This document shows positions 1 through 9,336 of a stretch of 64,000 bases of DNA, piece by piece. The stretch is from Nitrospira defluvii (GTDB lineage Bacteria > Nitrospirota > Nitrospiria > Nitrospirales > Nitrospiraceae): assembly GCA_000196815.1 (NCBI GenBank), contig FP929003.1, forward strand, positions 1,178,001 through 1,242,000. The letters run 5' to 3'. The notes beneath the pieces were generated by a model. The model was given only the letters and a program-made list of their open reading frames with translations. It was not told the origin of the DNA and ran no database searches. The stretch's first letter is position 1; each line of letters starts with the position of its first letter. The position numbers and the translations under genes were made by a program.

Positions 1-199
1 CCACGATCTGTTTTCCGTCCAGGAACCCCTTGACGGGTCCCGGGCCTACGAGGTAGGACTCGTCGGCTTTTTTGACGTAGATTCCTGAAGAGTCGGCTTC
101 AGAATAGATCGCCGCTGTCGCGATATTGAGCTCACGACAGCCACGGATGATGCGCATGGCGATTTCGCCACGGTTGGCAATAAGGATCTTCCGAAACAT
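1..199 (-). CDS. Biotin carboxylase, N-terminal part (cut by window edge)
   Basis: Reading leftwards from an ATG at 197-199, the first 66 residues begin [19 protein letters not shown], the standard start of biotin carboxylase and of the biotin carboxylase subunit of pyruvate or 2-oxoglutarate carboxylase. This N-terminal lobe precedes the ATP-grasp domain, which carboxylates biotin with bicarbonate and ATP. The rest lies outside the window, so acetyl-CoA carboxylase AccC cannot be told from a pyruvate/oxoglutarate carboxylase subunit. I give no gene symbol for that reason. The family call is firm. Confidence 0.88.
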   Translation of the reverse strand, partial: MFRKILIANRGEIAMRIIRGCRELNIATAAIYSEADSSGIYVKKADESYLVGPGPVKGFLDGKQIV

Positions 200-379
200 G
201 ATGGGATTACGAGAGGCCTGGAGCCGTAGCTCACCTCTGATCCGCCTCCAAAAAGATCGCGTAACCTAGCATAGGGTCTAGAGAGTTGTCGAGACGAACG
301 AGCACGAAAGGGTGGATTGTGGGAGGGGCGGATACGGGCAGGAGGTGACGCACCTCCTGCCTGACGAGTCTCGTATCTC

Positions 380-835
380 TTACTTGGGTTGAATGAGGAG
401 CGGCTTCGATTGGGCGCTGCCTCCGCCGGCCACCACGATGATGAAGGACATGCCGGCCTTCGCCTCCGGCACCACAGCCTCAATCGTCGTCTCGTTCACG
501 AACCGGTAGTCGATCTTTTCCTTGGAGGCGGCGCTAAAGGTCACGCCATGGAAGCATTCCTTGCTGCCGAAATTTTCACCCTTGATGGTGATTTTCTCGC
601 CGGGTTTCGCCTCATCGGGTTCAACCTTCGCAATGGAAGGACGCTTGGAACGGTCGCAGACCGGGTCGCTCTCCAGTTTGGAGGTGTCCGATCCCTTGAT
701 CGACTCGGTATTGAACATCGTATACCCGGCGCCTTCGACCATCGCTCCTTCCTGGGCATGCCCAGCGGGGACGGCAACGAACGTGGTTCCGAGCAGAAGG
801 GTGCAGCCGAGCATGCAGGTGACGATAGTGCGCAT
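380..835 (-). CDS. Secreted IPT/TIG-domain protein
   Basis: This 151-residue protein starts with a clear signal peptide (positively charged start, Leu/Val-rich core, AxA-type site near residue 27, GHAQ). Residues of about 65-148 look like one IPT/TIG immunoglobulin-like fold: PSIAKVEPDEAKPGEKITIKG, then a GxNFG motif, then a strand ending in a PLLIQP-like edge. Such domains bind surfaces or ligands in exported proteins. The cysteines at about 59 and 94 could pair in the periplasm. It lies just downstream of the PstS-like gene in the same direction (12-bp gap), so the two are probably co-transcribed. The partner or ligand cannot be inferred. Confidence 0.75.
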   Translation of the reverse strand: MRTIVTCMLGCTLLLGTTFVAVPAGHAQEGAMVEGAGYTMFNTESIKGSDTSKLESDPVCDRSKRPSIAKVEPDEAKPGEKITIKGENFGSKECFHGVTFSAASKEKIDYRFVNETTIEAVVPEAKAGMSFIIVVAGGGSAQSKPLLIQPK

Positions 836-847
836 AAAAGCCTCCTC

Positions 848-1672
848 TTATGGAGATGATGTCTTCGGGAGCGGCGTATAAGATTCGCTGATGATTTTTT
901 GTCCGTCTTCCGACAGGGCAAATTGCTCGAAGGCCTCAACGAGCGGATCCGGCTCATTGTGCGACAGCAACAGGACCGGGCGGCGCAGAGTGTACCGGCC
1001 ATCCTTGACGGTAGGCGTTTCCGGTTCGATCTTATCGACCGGCAGCAGCTTCACGGGCACACCGGATGCCACTGCCTCCAGGGCCTGGCCTAGAGAGACA
1101 AATGCGACTGCCGAGTGGGGCGGGAGGGTGCCGGCAATGGTCTTGATCACTTTTTCGTCTTTGGCGATGAGCTTTGCGCCCTCGGGAATTTTGCCGGCGA
1201 TGCCGAGCTGTTGCTCGAAGGCGTCGCGATTATTTTCATTGCGCGGCCGGTCGATCAGCAGGACCTTCGTATCCGGTCCGCCGAGATCGGCCCATATTTT
1301 GTACTTTCCGGAAAAGAGCTCAGCGACTTCCTGTTTGGTGACCTCTTTGGTGAAGTTCGACCGGTGCACCATGATGGCGATGCCGTCCCACGCGATCTGG
1401 AATGAGCGAAAGCCGTCTTCCGCGGTTCCGGTCACCGCAATCTTGGCCTGTTTGGTCTTCACCAGATCGAGCGGCTTTGAATTGTCGTCCCAGACGACGT
1501 CGATGTAGGCGCGGGGATTGGCTTTTTCAAACGCATGGGCCAGCGATTCGATGACCCGCTGTTCGGGCCCGTGGCCGGCGATGACCATTGATCCGGCTAC
1601 CTCGGCTGAAGCCGGGAGGCAGAAGAGGCAGAGAAGAGCGGCACAGACAAATCCGCTGATACGGGTGTGCAT
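848..1672 (-). CDS. PstS-like periplasmic substrate-binding protein
   Basis: The 274-residue product has a signal peptide ending near residue 23 (LPASAEV). The body resembles the PBP-like family of phosphate-binding PstS proteins: an early GSMVIAGHGPEQRVIESLA segment, then SGKYKIWADLGG, and a late FVSLGQA segment. No permease or ATPase gene is adjacent, so it may be a lone binding protein or serve a transporter elsewhere. It is followed closely by the IPT/TIG gene. Phosphate or another oxyanion is the family expectation; the sequence alone does not prove the ligand. Confidence 0.75.
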   Translation of the reverse strand: MHTRISGFVCAALLCLFCLPASAEVAGSMVIAGHGPEQRVIESLAHAFEKANPRAYIDVVWDDNSKPLDLVKTKQAKIAVTGTAEDGFRSFQIAWDGIAIMVHRSNFTKEVTKQEVAELFSGKYKIWADLGGPDTKVLLIDRPRNENNRDAFEQQLGIAGKIPEGAKLIAKDEKVIKTIAGTLPPHSAVAFVSLGQALEAVASGVPVKLLPVDKIEPETPTVKDGRYTLRRPVLLLSHNEPDPLVEAFEQFALSEDGQKIISESYTPLPKTSSP

Positions 1673-1767
1673 GCTGAACAGGTCTCCTCTCAGTCTTGAG
1701 CCGCTGGACGGCTCTGTCTCGCAGCGATGCCACCGGGCGGGAGTTCCGCCCGGCGTCAGGGCTCTGC

Positions 1768-2085
1768 CTATGCGTCGGTGCCTTCAGGAGGAGCCGCGGC
1801 TCCGGCGCCGGACATCATGTCCGGCGTGACATCCACGCGCTTACCCATGGCGGGCGGGAGTTTGGAAAACCGATCCATACGCTCGTTCAACATGTCATAG
1901 GCTCTGATCTCTTCGAATCCCGGCTTGTGGGAGCCTTTGACCTTGGAGGCAAACGCGGAGAGCATTCTGGTGGCGCCGACTTTGTTGCACTGGGGACAGA
2001 CGGTGTCTTCCGGTCGTGCGTGGACGGATTGGGTTGCCTCGAACTGATGGGTACATTGTTCGCAGCGATATTCGTAGACCGGCAT
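1768..2085 (-). CDS. FmdB-type zinc-ribbon protein
   Basis: I start this gene at the ATG at 2083-2085, because AAGGAG lies just upstream and the protein then begins MPVYEYRCEQC, the hallmark of the FmdB/CxxC_CxxC_SSSS zinc-ribbon family. An upstream extension in frame is possible but unlikely. The 105-residue product has CEQC at about 8-11 and CPQC at about 30-33, which should bind one zinc, followed by a charged, flexible C-terminal tail. FmdB proteins were named as putative regulators; their biochemical role is poorly known. Confidence 0.85.
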   Translation of the reverse strand: MPVYEYRCEQCTHQFEATQSVHARPEDTVCPQCNKVGATRMLSAFASKVKGSHKPGFEEIRAYDMLNERMDRFSKLPPAMGKRVDVTPDMMSGAGAAAPPEGTDA

Positions 2086-2242
2086 GGCCGACTCCTTGGA
2101 TGGCGCTTCCTGGCCTGGCCCTGAGGGGCAAGGCTGGATAAAGCGATTCTCTTTTGGAAACGCTTGACCCTGTGCGTAGCTTTGCACTATTGTACCGAAA
2201 CTTTGTGCCGAAACGCGAGACACAATTGGAGGATCGGTTGAA

Positions 2243-2419
2243 ATGCCCCTGTTAATTCGGAAGTACAAAGGCAGCGGTGGTGTGATGCAGGAAGAGCGTA
2301 TCGACGATCCGGACCGGATTGAACGCTACATGCGTCTTTTTGAAGAGAAAGACGTCAAGAAGCTGGAAACCGGCGTCAAGACCGTGATCGAGAAGGACGA
2401 GTGGCAGCTCCTGCCCTAG
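2243..2419 (+). CDS. Small conserved-looking protein, 58 residues
   Basis: A short gene runs from ATG 2243 to TAG 2417-2419, preceded by GGAGG-like sequence (TTGGAGGATCGG). The product is charged and probably largely helical (central segment IDDPDRIERYMRLFEEKDVKK) with no signal peptide or membrane span. It is divergent from the FmdB-type gene. I do not recognise the family. Codon use matches the neighbours, which supports its being real. Confidence 0.6.
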   Translation: MPLLIRKYKGSGGVMQEERIDDPDRIERYMRLFEEKDVKKLETGVKTVIEKDEWQLLP

Positions 2420-2568
2420 CGCGACCTCCCGGTTTCATCCCATAATCGAATGTTCCTCGCCGTCACGAGACTTGTCTCGGCTCGGTGCCTGCTGCGCATT
2501 GCTCTCTTAGCGAGGCACATGGTAGGTTGAGCCGTGACGGTTATGACGTAAAAATTGGACGGGGTATT

Positions 2569-2772
2569 ATGGTGTATTGGCTTCATATTGCACGGGCGAT
2601 CGATCGTGTGACGCTCCATCGGGACCGTTGCTCCGAAGTCCCTTCCGGTGTGTCGAGCAGCGACTACTGGCAAGGGGGATGGTTCGACTACCCCGACAAG
2701 GAGCGGGCGCTCGCCGCGATGGAACAGGCGGGCACCAGCGAAGAACGTAAATGCGCGTTGTGCAAACCATGA
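2569..2772 (+). CDS. Small unknown protein, 67 residues
   Basis: The likely start is ATG 2569, giving a 67-residue product beginning MVYWLHIARAIDRVTLH and ending with a CALC motif. The body has an aromatic patch (DYWQGGWFDYPDKERA) and looks like a real small folded protein. The final two cysteines in CxxC spacing could bind a metal or be redox-active. No family recognised. It is a single small gene between the 58-residue gene and the EamA transporter. Confidence 0.55.
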   Translation: MVYWLHIARAIDRVTLHRDRCSEVPSGVSSSDYWQGGWFDYPDKERALAAMEQAGTSEERKCALCKP

Positions 2773-2878
2773 CGCCAGGAATGATGAATCATGAATGTTG
2801 AATGATGACGGCGGGATGTCGGGAGGCGCGTCCTCCTGTCCCGCCGACTTCCTTCGTCGTTCGTGATTCCTGTTTGCC

Positions 2879-3757
2879 ATGCCTCAATTCGCGCTGCTCC
2901 TCACGACGTTTGTGTGGGGGGCGACGTTCCCAGCCACGAAGGCCGCGCTCGAACAAATCTCTCCGCTCTCGTTTCTATTCCTGCGATTTCTTCTCGGCAT
3001 GATCGTTGTGTTTGCGGTGCTGCTGTTTCTGCGCCGCCCTCTGATTCGTGACGCCTATATGATGCGGGCCAGTCTGATTGCGACCGCTTGGTTGTTCATC
3101 GGGTATGTGCTGCAGACGGTGGGGCTTCGATTCACGACGGCATCGAACTCGGCGTTTATCACGGTGCTGTACGTGGTATTTGTGCCGTTGTACCTATTTC
3201 GCTTAGGGCTCCACACTTGGGTTTCCAATGGGATCGCCTTGGCCGGTCTCTGGCTGCTGGTCAAGCCGACGGCCTCCGCCAATCTTGGGGATCTGCTGAC
3301 GCTGGGCAGTGCGGCAGCGTTTGCCGCCCATATGGTCTGTCTGGAACGGTATACCCGCGCGGCAGATCCGGTCTCCTTGTTCGCATGGCAATTGTTGCTG
3401 ATGACGGCGGCCATGTCGGGGGCCATGTGGTGGGAACAGCCGACGCCTGCGATGTTTGAGCCGAGCCGCGTCCTGGCCATCGGGCTTGTGGTCACCGGTA
3501 TTCTGGCGACCGGAGCGTTTGCGGTTCAAATGTGGGCGCAGCGGCTCCTCCCTGCACAGCAAGTCGCGTTGTTATTTGCCGTGGAGCCGGCCGTCGCGGC
3601 CTGGCTGGCATGGTATTTTCTCGGGGAACAGCTGGATGCGCAAGGATGGTTCGGCAGTGGGATGATTCTCGGCGGCGTTCTGCTCGGTTCGTGGGTGACG
3701 GGTGAGTCGTCTCCGTCGCAGCCGGACTCTATGGCGGCGCGTTCGGAAGGAGGGTGA
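2879..3757 (+). CDS. EamA-family (drug/metabolite) transporter
   Basis: The 292-residue product is almost entirely hydrophobic, with about ten predicted membrane spans in two halves, each a typical EamA repeat. The first half opens LLTTFVWGATFPATKAALE and the second ends with the family pattern of a pore helix followed by LLGSWV. Members export amino acids, nucleobases or other metabolites by proton exchange; the substrate here is unknown. The next gene begins 1 bp after its stop codon, so the two probably share a transcript. Confidence 0.88.
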   Translation: MPQFALLLTTFVWGATFPATKAALEQISPLSFLFLRFLLGMIVVFAVLLFLRRPLIRDAYMMRASLIATAWLFIGYVLQTVGLRFTTASNSAFITVLYVVFVPLYLFRLGLHTWVSNGIALAGLWLLVKPTASANLGDLLTLGSAAAFAAHMVCLERYTRAADPVSLFAWQLLLMTAAMSGAMWWEQPTPAMFEPSRVLAIGLVVTGILATGAFAVQMWAQRLLPAQQVALLFAVEPAVAAWLAWYFLGEQLDAQGWFGSGMILGGVLLGSWVTGESSPSQPDSMAARSEGG

Positions 3758-3758
3758 A

Positions 3759-4229
3759 GTGGCTCAGAAGTTCGGCAACAATCGGTGGGTGCAAGAGGGC
3801 TTTCTCGACAACCGCCGGCAGGGTACCGTCGTCGGGCGCATGACGTTTGCGGTGTTGGGCGCGGTCGATTTCTATCTGGTCGGCGATTGTCGGGGAGAAA
3901 TCGCCGGGAAGGTGATTCGGTTTAAGAACAGCCGCTTTGTTGATGAGGATCTCGCGGGGCAGGTACTGGGGGATGTGGAAATTCCGCAAATCGGCGACGC
4001 GAGTCTTATCTCTTTCGATCCGCATCCGCATTTGGTCCCGCACCCGTATATCGAGTGGTTTTCCATGCGGAAGAATCACTATCGGATCGAACTGGTGCCG
4101 GAGGATGCCTGGATTGCGACGGAAGAAGAACTGGCGGCGGTCGATTCTGTCAGCGTGGAGATTCGGGAGCGCCTGGCGCCGCAGTACGGGCGTAAGGCGG
4201 CATCGGCAGATGAATCGGAATGGGTGTAG
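3759..4229 (+). CDS. Unknown soluble protein, 156 residues
   Basis: The start is GTG 3759, chosen because GGAAGGAGGG lies at ideal distance inside the end of the EamA gene and the stop-start spacing is one base. The protein has no signal peptide. Its first two thirds look beta-rich (GTVVGRMTFAVLGAVDFYLVGD, written here as separate strands) and a DPHPHLVPHPYIEWF segment is rich in His and Pro. I recognise no family. Translation is probably coupled to the transporter, but this does not by itself tell its function. Confidence 0.7.
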   Translation: MAQKFGNNRWVQEGFLDNRRQGTVVGRMTFAVLGAVDFYLVGDCRGEIAGKVIRFKNSRFVDEDLAGQVLGDVEIPQIGDASLISFDPHPHLVPHPYIEWFSMRKNHYRIELVPEDAWIATEEELAAVDSVSVEIRERLAPQYGRKAASADESEWV

Positions 4230-4240
4230 ATTCGAACGAA

Positions 4241-4267
4241 GGGGGCGGGCCGTGAACGGCCGCCCCC
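4241..4267. terminator. Strong GC hairpin between convergent genes
   Basis: Bases 4241-4248 (GGGGGCGG) pair with 4260-4267, then with one bulged base 4250-4252 pair with 4257-4259 around a TGAA loop. It lies exactly between the ends of two convergent genes and could stop transcription in both directions. There is no clear T-run, so it may be a weak or factor-assisted terminator. Confidence 0.6.
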
Positions 4268-4275
4268 GGTCTCCG

Positions 4276-5292
4276 TCAGGCGAGTTTATTCTTCCCTTCC
4301 CGCACGTGTGCGGGCACTTCTCGAATATCCCAGATCAGCCCCAGCGCTTGCAGGCCCCTCAGCATGTAGTACGTGATGTCGATTTCCCACCAATAGAATC
4401 CCTGGCGGGTTGAGGCGGCATAGTAGTGGTGGTTATTGTGCCAGCCTTCGCCGAGGGTAATCATGGCGAGGATGAAGTTATTCTTGCTGTCGTCCCCCGT
4501 CTTGTAGCGCTGGGAGCCATACACGTGGGACAGCGAGTTAATCGTGCAGGTGCCATGGAGCAGCGCGACGGTGGACACGAAGAACCCCCAAATGAGCATC
4601 TGCGGGCCATTCGTGCCGAGGCTCGGGGCGTAGGCTTCCAGGAGCTTGCCCAGGCCGAACATCCCGAAGCCGCAGATGGTGGGGACGAGGGTATCGAATC
4701 GATCCAGGAAGACCAGTTCCGGAAACTTGGCGAAATCGCCGATGCTCTTCAATCGCGGCGGGAAAAACTTCTTGGAACTAATCCAGCCGATGTGGGCCCA
4801 GAGGAATCCACCCTGGCGCACCGAATGCGTGTCTTCCGGTTTGTCTGAGTAAATGTGGTGGTGTCGATGGTGACCGCCCCACCAGAGCGGGCCGCGTTGG
4901 GCGCAGGACGCCCCGAGCAGGGCAAAGGCGAACTGACAGGCCCGGGAGGTCTTGAAGGTGCGGTGCGAGAAATAGCGGTGGTACCATCCAGTGATGGCGA
5001 ACATGCGTATAAAGTAGAACCCCGCGGCGACCCCTACGGCGACCCAACTCCATCCAACGATGAACACGCCCAGGCAGAGCAGGTGCACGATGATGAGCGG
5101 GATGGCCCGCAACCAGTCGACCGTCGGTGGGGCGGTATCCGTTTGCATTTTTTCAATGCCCGCCCACGAGTCAAACCAGCGTATGATGGTGATCCACGGT
5201 CCATCGTTCGCCGGTTGTTCGCCTGGCTGCACATTGGTTTTGGAAAGCTCACCGTTCTCGGGTAAGGTGAGTGGTTGCAGATCACTACTCAT
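4276..5292 (-). CDS. Membrane fatty-acid (acyl) desaturase
   Basis: The 338-residue protein carries the three histidine boxes of the stearoyl-CoA/delta-9 desaturase type: HRYFSHR, then HHRHHH, then HNNHH, which hold the di-iron centre. Four hydrophobic membrane segments lie between and before the boxes. The enzyme introduces a double bond in acyl chains using oxygen and an electron donor, adjusting membrane fluidity. The N-terminal 60 residues are polar and probably cytoplasmic. It stands alone on the minus strand and converges on the previous unknown gene. Confidence 0.92.
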   Translation of the reverse strand: MSSDLQPLTLPENGELSKTNVQPGEQPANDGPWITIIRWFDSWAGIEKMQTDTAPPTVDWLRAIPLIIVHLLCLGVFIVGWSWVAVGVAAGFYFIRMFAITGWYHRYFSHRTFKTSRACQFAFALLGASCAQRGPLWWGGHHRHHHIYSDKPEDTHSVRQGGFLWAHIGWISSKKFFPPRLKSIGDFAKFPELVFLDRFDTLVPTICGFGMFGLGKLLEAYAPSLGTNGPQMLIWGFFVSTVALLHGTCTINSLSHVYGSQRYKTGDDSKNNFILAMITLGEGWHNNHHYYAASTRQGFYWWEIDITYYMLRGLQALGLIWDIREVPAHVREGKNKLA

Positions 5293-5644
5293 GCCACCTC
5301 CACAGTTATGCGAATCTAGGATGCGTTATCGAGGGGTCGCGCCGCGGTTCCACTAGCGTGACTAACTCATCGCGGCGCTTGCGAAGGATGCGACTAGGCA
5401 GGCCGCTGGATGCTCTGGATTGTGTCGATCAGTGAGTGAGGATACTCAGGCTCAAAGACACGTGCGATCATTATACACAGATTCACGGGGAAATGTCCTG
5501 AGAATTTTTCCGCATGACCGCCATGTTTTTTCGTCAAACGAGCGGCAGAACCGGAGCCGCCGCCCTTCCGGCGTCAGGACGATCTCATTCGACGGGCCGG
5601 TTCGGCGCGAGATTGTTTGACTCTGTTCGGACCGCCCCTCTAAA
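5293..5644. other. Divergent intergenic region, desaturase / hemE
   Basis: About 350 bases separate the divergent desaturase and heme genes and must hold both promoters. I see no convincing -10/-35 pair, operator palindrome or small gene. Confidence 0.5.
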
Positions 5645-6682
5645 ATGCGCCCCATTATGAATGATCGATTTTTGAAAGCGTGCCGGCGCGAACCGGTTGA
5701 TTGCACGCCGGTCTGGTTCATGCGCCAGGCGGGCCGTTATATGGTCGAATATCGCCGGTTACGAGAAAAGCATTCCATTCTCGAGCTGTGCAAGACGCCC
5801 GATCTGGCGGCGCAGGTCACACTGCAGCCGATCGACCGGTTTGCGCTCGATGCCGCCATTATTTTTGCCGATATCCTTCTTCCGCTCGAGCCGATGGGAC
5901 TCTCCCTGGAGTTCGCGGAGGGCGAGGGGCCGATCATCCACAATCCGGTGCGCGATCGGGCGGCAGTGGACCGGTTGAAGGTCATCGACGACACCGAATT
6001 GCAGTACGTGATGGATGCGATCAGCCTGACCCGTAAAATGCTGGCGGGCCGGGTGCCGTTGATCGGGTTTGCCGGGGCACCCTTTACGCTGGCCAGTTAT
6101 GCCATTGAGGGCGGAAGCTCCAGGAACTACATCCATACGAAACAAATGATGTATCGCGAGCCGGAGACCTGGCATCGCCTGATGGATAAATTCGCGCGCG
6201 TGATTACCGGCTATCTGCGCCGTCAGATCAGGGCGGGCGCTCAGGCGGTGCAGTTGTTCGACAGCTGGGTGGGGTGTCTGTCGGCCGGGGACTATGCCGA
6301 ATACGTCGTGCCGCATGTGCAGCTGATTTTCGAGGGACTCAAGCACGAAGGCGTCCCGCTGATCCATTTCGGCACGGGCACCACGGCCATTCTCAAGGCG
6401 ATGCGTCAGGCTGGTGGAGACGTGATCGGAATCGATTGGCGTATCCCGATCGACGAGGCCTGGGCCATGGTGGGTTACGATCGGGCCGTACAGGGGAATC
6501 TCGATCCGGTGACGTTGTTCGGGCCGATCTCCGAGATCGAGCGGCGCGTGACAGACATTCTCCAGCGGGCCGCAGGGCGTCCGGGCCACATTTTCAATCT
6601 GGGCCATGGGATTCTTCCGAACACTCCCGTCGAGAATGTCGCCGCCACGATCGATCTGGTTCATAAGCTGAGCACACGATGA
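5645..6682 (+). CDS. hemE: Uroporphyrinogen decarboxylase
   Basis: The product decarboxylates the four acetate side chains of uroporphyrinogen III to give coproporphyrinogen III. The signature TPVWFMRQAGRYM lies near the start, and the second family motif GFAGAPFTLASY is at about residue 140. The length of 345 residues is normal. Translation may start at ATG 5645 or at ATG 5657 (MNDRFLKA, which aligns better with relatives); neither has a clear ribosome site. Its stop overlaps the next start by ATGA, so hemE and hemH are translationally coupled. Confidence 0.96.
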   Translation: MRPIMNDRFLKACRREPVDCTPVWFMRQAGRYMVEYRRLREKHSILELCKTPDLAAQVTLQPIDRFALDAAIIFADILLPLEPMGLSLEFAEGEGPIIHNPVRDRAAVDRLKVIDDTELQYVMDAISLTRKMLAGRVPLIGFAGAPFTLASYAIEGGSSRNYIHTKQMMYREPETWHRLMDKFARVITGYLRRQIRAGAQAVQLFDSWVGCLSAGDYAEYVVPHVQLIFEGLKHEGVPLIHFGTGTTAILKAMRQAGGDVIGIDWRIPIDEAWAMVGYDRAVQGNLDPVTLFGPISEIERRVTDILQRAAGRPGHIFNLGHGILPNTPVENVAATIDLVHKLSTR

Positions 6683-7629
6683 GCATGTCCTTGACAGCAC
6701 AACCGGTTGCCGTCTTGCTGATGGCTATGGGCGGTCCCGATTGTCTGGAAAATGTGGAGCCGTATCTTCAAGACGTTCGAGGCGGACGACCGACTTCTCC
6801 GGAACTGGTGGAGGAAATCCGCGAGCGCTATCGTATGACCGGTGGGAAATCTCCGGTGCTCGATATCACGCGTGAGGTGGCACGGGCGTTAGAACAGCGG
6901 CTGAATCGGTCGGGCGATGCGCGATACCGCTGTTATGTGGGGTTGCGCCACTGGCATCCGTTCATCAAGGAAGCCTACGCGGAATTGCTCGAGGCCTTGC
7001 CGGACCGCATCATCGGGTTGTGCATGGCCCCGCAGTATTCTTCGCTCAGCATCGGCGCGTATATGAAGAAGGTCGAGGAGGCGCGGGCGGAACTTGCCAG
7101 CGAGACTCCGATCAGCTTCGTGACGAGTTGGCATCGCCATCCATTGTTGGTTGCTGCCATCGTCGAGAACATTCGCCGGACGTTGGAGAAATTTCCCGCC
7201 GAGGTGCGTGGGCAAGTGCCGGTCCTGTTCACCGCCCACAGTTTGCCGGAGCGCGTGGTGGCCATGAAGGATCCGTATCCCGAGGAAGTACAAGGAACCG
7301 CCCGGGCGGTCTCTGAGCAACTCGGGAGTCAGCCGACTCGGTTTGCCTATCAAAGTCAGGGACGCTCCGGTGAGAAGTGGCTCGGTCCATCGGTCGAAGA
7401 GACGTTGGGTGAATTGGCGCAGGAAGGTCATCGCCATGTCCTGGTGGCGCCGATCGGCTTCATTTGCGACCATGTGGAAACTCTCTTCGATATCGATATT
7501 GAACTCAAGCAGCTGGCTCTGACCAAGGGGCTCCGGCTGGAACGTATTCCCATGTTGAACGCCTCGGCTCCATTGATCGACATTCTGATGTCGGTGGTGG
7601 AAGCGCACGAGTCCTCGCTCGTTCATTAA
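6679..7629 (+). CDS. hemH: Ferrochelatase
   Basis: This 316-residue enzyme inserts ferrous iron into protoporphyrin IX. Family landmarks are VLLMAMGGPDCLENVEPYL near the start, VLFTAHSLPERV with the catalytic histidine, and GFICDHVETLFDIDIE with the conserved glutamate. It overlaps hemE by four bases. A palindromic repeat element follows immediately after the stop, before the oxidase gene. Confidence 0.96.
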   Translation: MSMSLTAQPVAVLLMAMGGPDCLENVEPYLQDVRGGRPTSPELVEEIRERYRMTGGKSPVLDITREVARALEQRLNRSGDARYRCYVGLRHWHPFIKEAYAELLEALPDRIIGLCMAPQYSSLSIGAYMKKVEEARAELASETPISFVTSWHRHPLLVAAIVENIRRTLEKFPAEVRGQVPVLFTAHSLPERVVAMKDPYPEEVQGTARAVSEQLGSQPTRFAYQSQGRSGEKWLGPSVEETLGELAQEGHRHVLVAPIGFICDHVETLFDIDIELKQLALTKGLRLERIPMLNASAPLIDILMSVVEAHESSLVH

Positions 7630-7631
7630 CC

Positions 7632-7751
7632 GGATGTTGAAAAAGGCCTGCAGCGTTGTTCTCGCATCGCTCCGAGGTTCGACGTACCCAGCCACGTACG
7701 ACTCACCTCCTCGCTGGCTGTGGCCGCGCTGCAGGACCGTGTTGAACATCC
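7632..7751. repeat. Palindrome-flanked intergenic repeat, copy 1
   Basis: The element opens GGATGTTGAAAAAGGCCTG and closes TTGAACATCC, so its ends form an inverted repeat. Inside are CGTACCCAGC and CACGTACGACTC. The same order of blocks occurs at 16353-16474, so this is a REP/MITE-like family member. It sits between hemH and the oxidase gene and could fold into a long hairpin in the operon transcript. Confidence 0.75.
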
Positions 7752-7839
7752 TGCGGGAATCATTCGTCGCTTGTCCTAACACTCGAATTGTTCAGATAGC
7801 GTCACAGTCTTGGTTCACTCTCTATTAGCGGCACCACCA

Positions 7840-9294
7840 GTGGCGCGCACTCCACGGTCAGTTGTCATCGTCGGCGGAGGCATCTCAGGCCTCTCTACGG
7901 CGTTTGCTCTCCAGGAGCAGGCGGCCGCGGCTGGTATGGCCCTCACCTGTACCATCCTTGACGCGGCACCGGTCTGGGGTGGAAAAATTCTCACCCATCG
8001 GGTCGGGCAGTTGGTCATGGAAGCGGGGCCCGACTCGTTCCTCTCGCAAAAGCCCTGGGGCATGGAGCTCTGCCGGCGTCTCGGGATAGCCGATCAGCTC
8101 ATCAACACCAACCCGGTTGAGAAAAAGGCAAGTGTCTTGAGGGGCGGGCAGTTGCACGAGTTGCCGGAAGGGCTCGTGACATTCACGCCGACTCAGCTGG
8201 GGCCGTTTTTTCGCAGTGGTTTGTTATCCTGGGTCGATCTTGCCCGTATGGGCTGCGATGTGCTGATTCCGCCGCGTCGTTCCACCGACGACGAATCGCT
8301 GGCGTCGTTTTTCCGTCGCCGGTTTGGTCGTCATGCATGCGAGCGGGTGATGGAGCCGCTGATGGCCGGCATTTATGCCGGCGATGCGGAGCAGATGAGC
8401 CTTCGGGCGACATTCCCCCGCTTCTACGAGCTGGAGCAGGCGCACGGCAGTGTGATTCGCGGCATGATGGCGGCCCGCCGTGCACGGGCGCAGAAGGTGT
8501 CCGGAGGAGGCCCCCGGCACACGATGTTTGTGACGCTGAAGAACGGCCTGGCTGATCTGGTGGCCGGGCTGACGGCGCAGATCCAGCAGGCCGGCGGGGT
8601 GCTGAAAGCCGGTGTTCAGGCGGAGGCGTTACGGGTGCGCTCGCATCAGGCCGGGCGCTGGATGTACGATGTGATGTGCACCGACGGGACGGCGATTTCG
8701 GCGGAAGCGCTGGTCTTGGCGACGCCGGCGTATGTCAGCGCTGAACTCGTTCGGCCGTTGACGCCGATGGCGGCCGGCTTGATGGACATGATTCCCTATG
8801 CCTCGACAGCCACAATCTCTCTCATCTATCCTGCCGAAGCAGTGGGGAACCGGCTCCAAGGCTTCGGCTTCGTGGTTCCACGAAGCGAGGGCCGTGATCT
8901 GATTGCCGCGACTTGGACCTCCCTCAAATGGCCTCATCGTGCACCACCGGAGGATGTGTCGGTGCGTTGTTACCTCGGCGGGGTCGGGCGAGAAGTCATT
9001 TTGCAGCGCGACGATGAGGCCCTGGTCCGGTGCGTACGCGAGGAATTGGCCTCCATCGTGGGCCTGCAGGCGACACCGCATTATGTCGAGGTGAATCGCT
9101 GGAATCGGGCCATGCCTCAATATACTCTTGGGCACCTCGATCGGCTTGTGCAACTGGATGCGGCACTCTCGCGATTCGGCGGCTTGGCCGTCACCGGCGC
9201 AGGCTATCGGGGTGTGGGCCTTCCCGATTGTATTCGGGACGGCGCTGATACGGCGGCAAAGATACTGCATTATCTACACACCGCGCCGATGTGA
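7840..9294 (+). CDS. hemG: Protoporphyrinogen oxidase (HemG/HemY-type flavoprotein)
   Basis: The enzyme oxidises protoporphyrinogen IX to protoporphyrin IX with oxygen, using FAD. The dinucleotide motif VVIVGGGISGLSTAFAL is near the N-terminus and a C-terminal GGLAVTGAGYRGVGLPDC segment matches the family FAD-binding tail. I start at GTG 7840; a TTG at 7810 in the same frame would add ten residues. The product has about 484 residues, normal for the oxygen-dependent type (also called HemY). It completes the hemE-hemH cluster although separated by a repeat element. Confidence 0.92.
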   Translation: MARTPRSVVIVGGGISGLSTAFALQEQAAAAGMALTCTILDAAPVWGGKILTHRVGQLVMEAGPDSFLSQKPWGMELCRRLGIADQLINTNPVEKKASVLRGGQLHELPEGLVTFTPTQLGPFFRSGLLSWVDLARMGCDVLIPPRRSTDDESLASFFRRRFGRHACERVMEPLMAGIYAGDAEQMSLRATFPRFYELEQAHGSVIRGMMAARRARAQKVSGGGPRHTMFVTLKNGLADLVAGLTAQIQQAGGVLKAGVQAEALRVRSHQAGRWMYDVMCTDGTAISAEALVLATPAYVSAELVRPLTPMAAGLMDMIPYASTATISLIYPAEAVGNRLQGFGFVVPRSEGRDLIAATWTSLKWPHRAPPEDVSVRCYLGGVGREVILQRDDEALVRCVREELASIVGLQATPHYVEVNRWNRAMPQYTLGHLDRLVQLDAALSRFGGLAVTGAGYRGVGLPDCIRDGADTAAKILHYLHTAPM

Positions 9295-9336
9295 GGTGTC
9301 AATAATGGTGAGAACGGGAAAAGAGGGAATACCCAG

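Noticed and set aside
6274-6666. Second frame inside hemE
   Set aside because: It is a shadow of hemE with no start signal.
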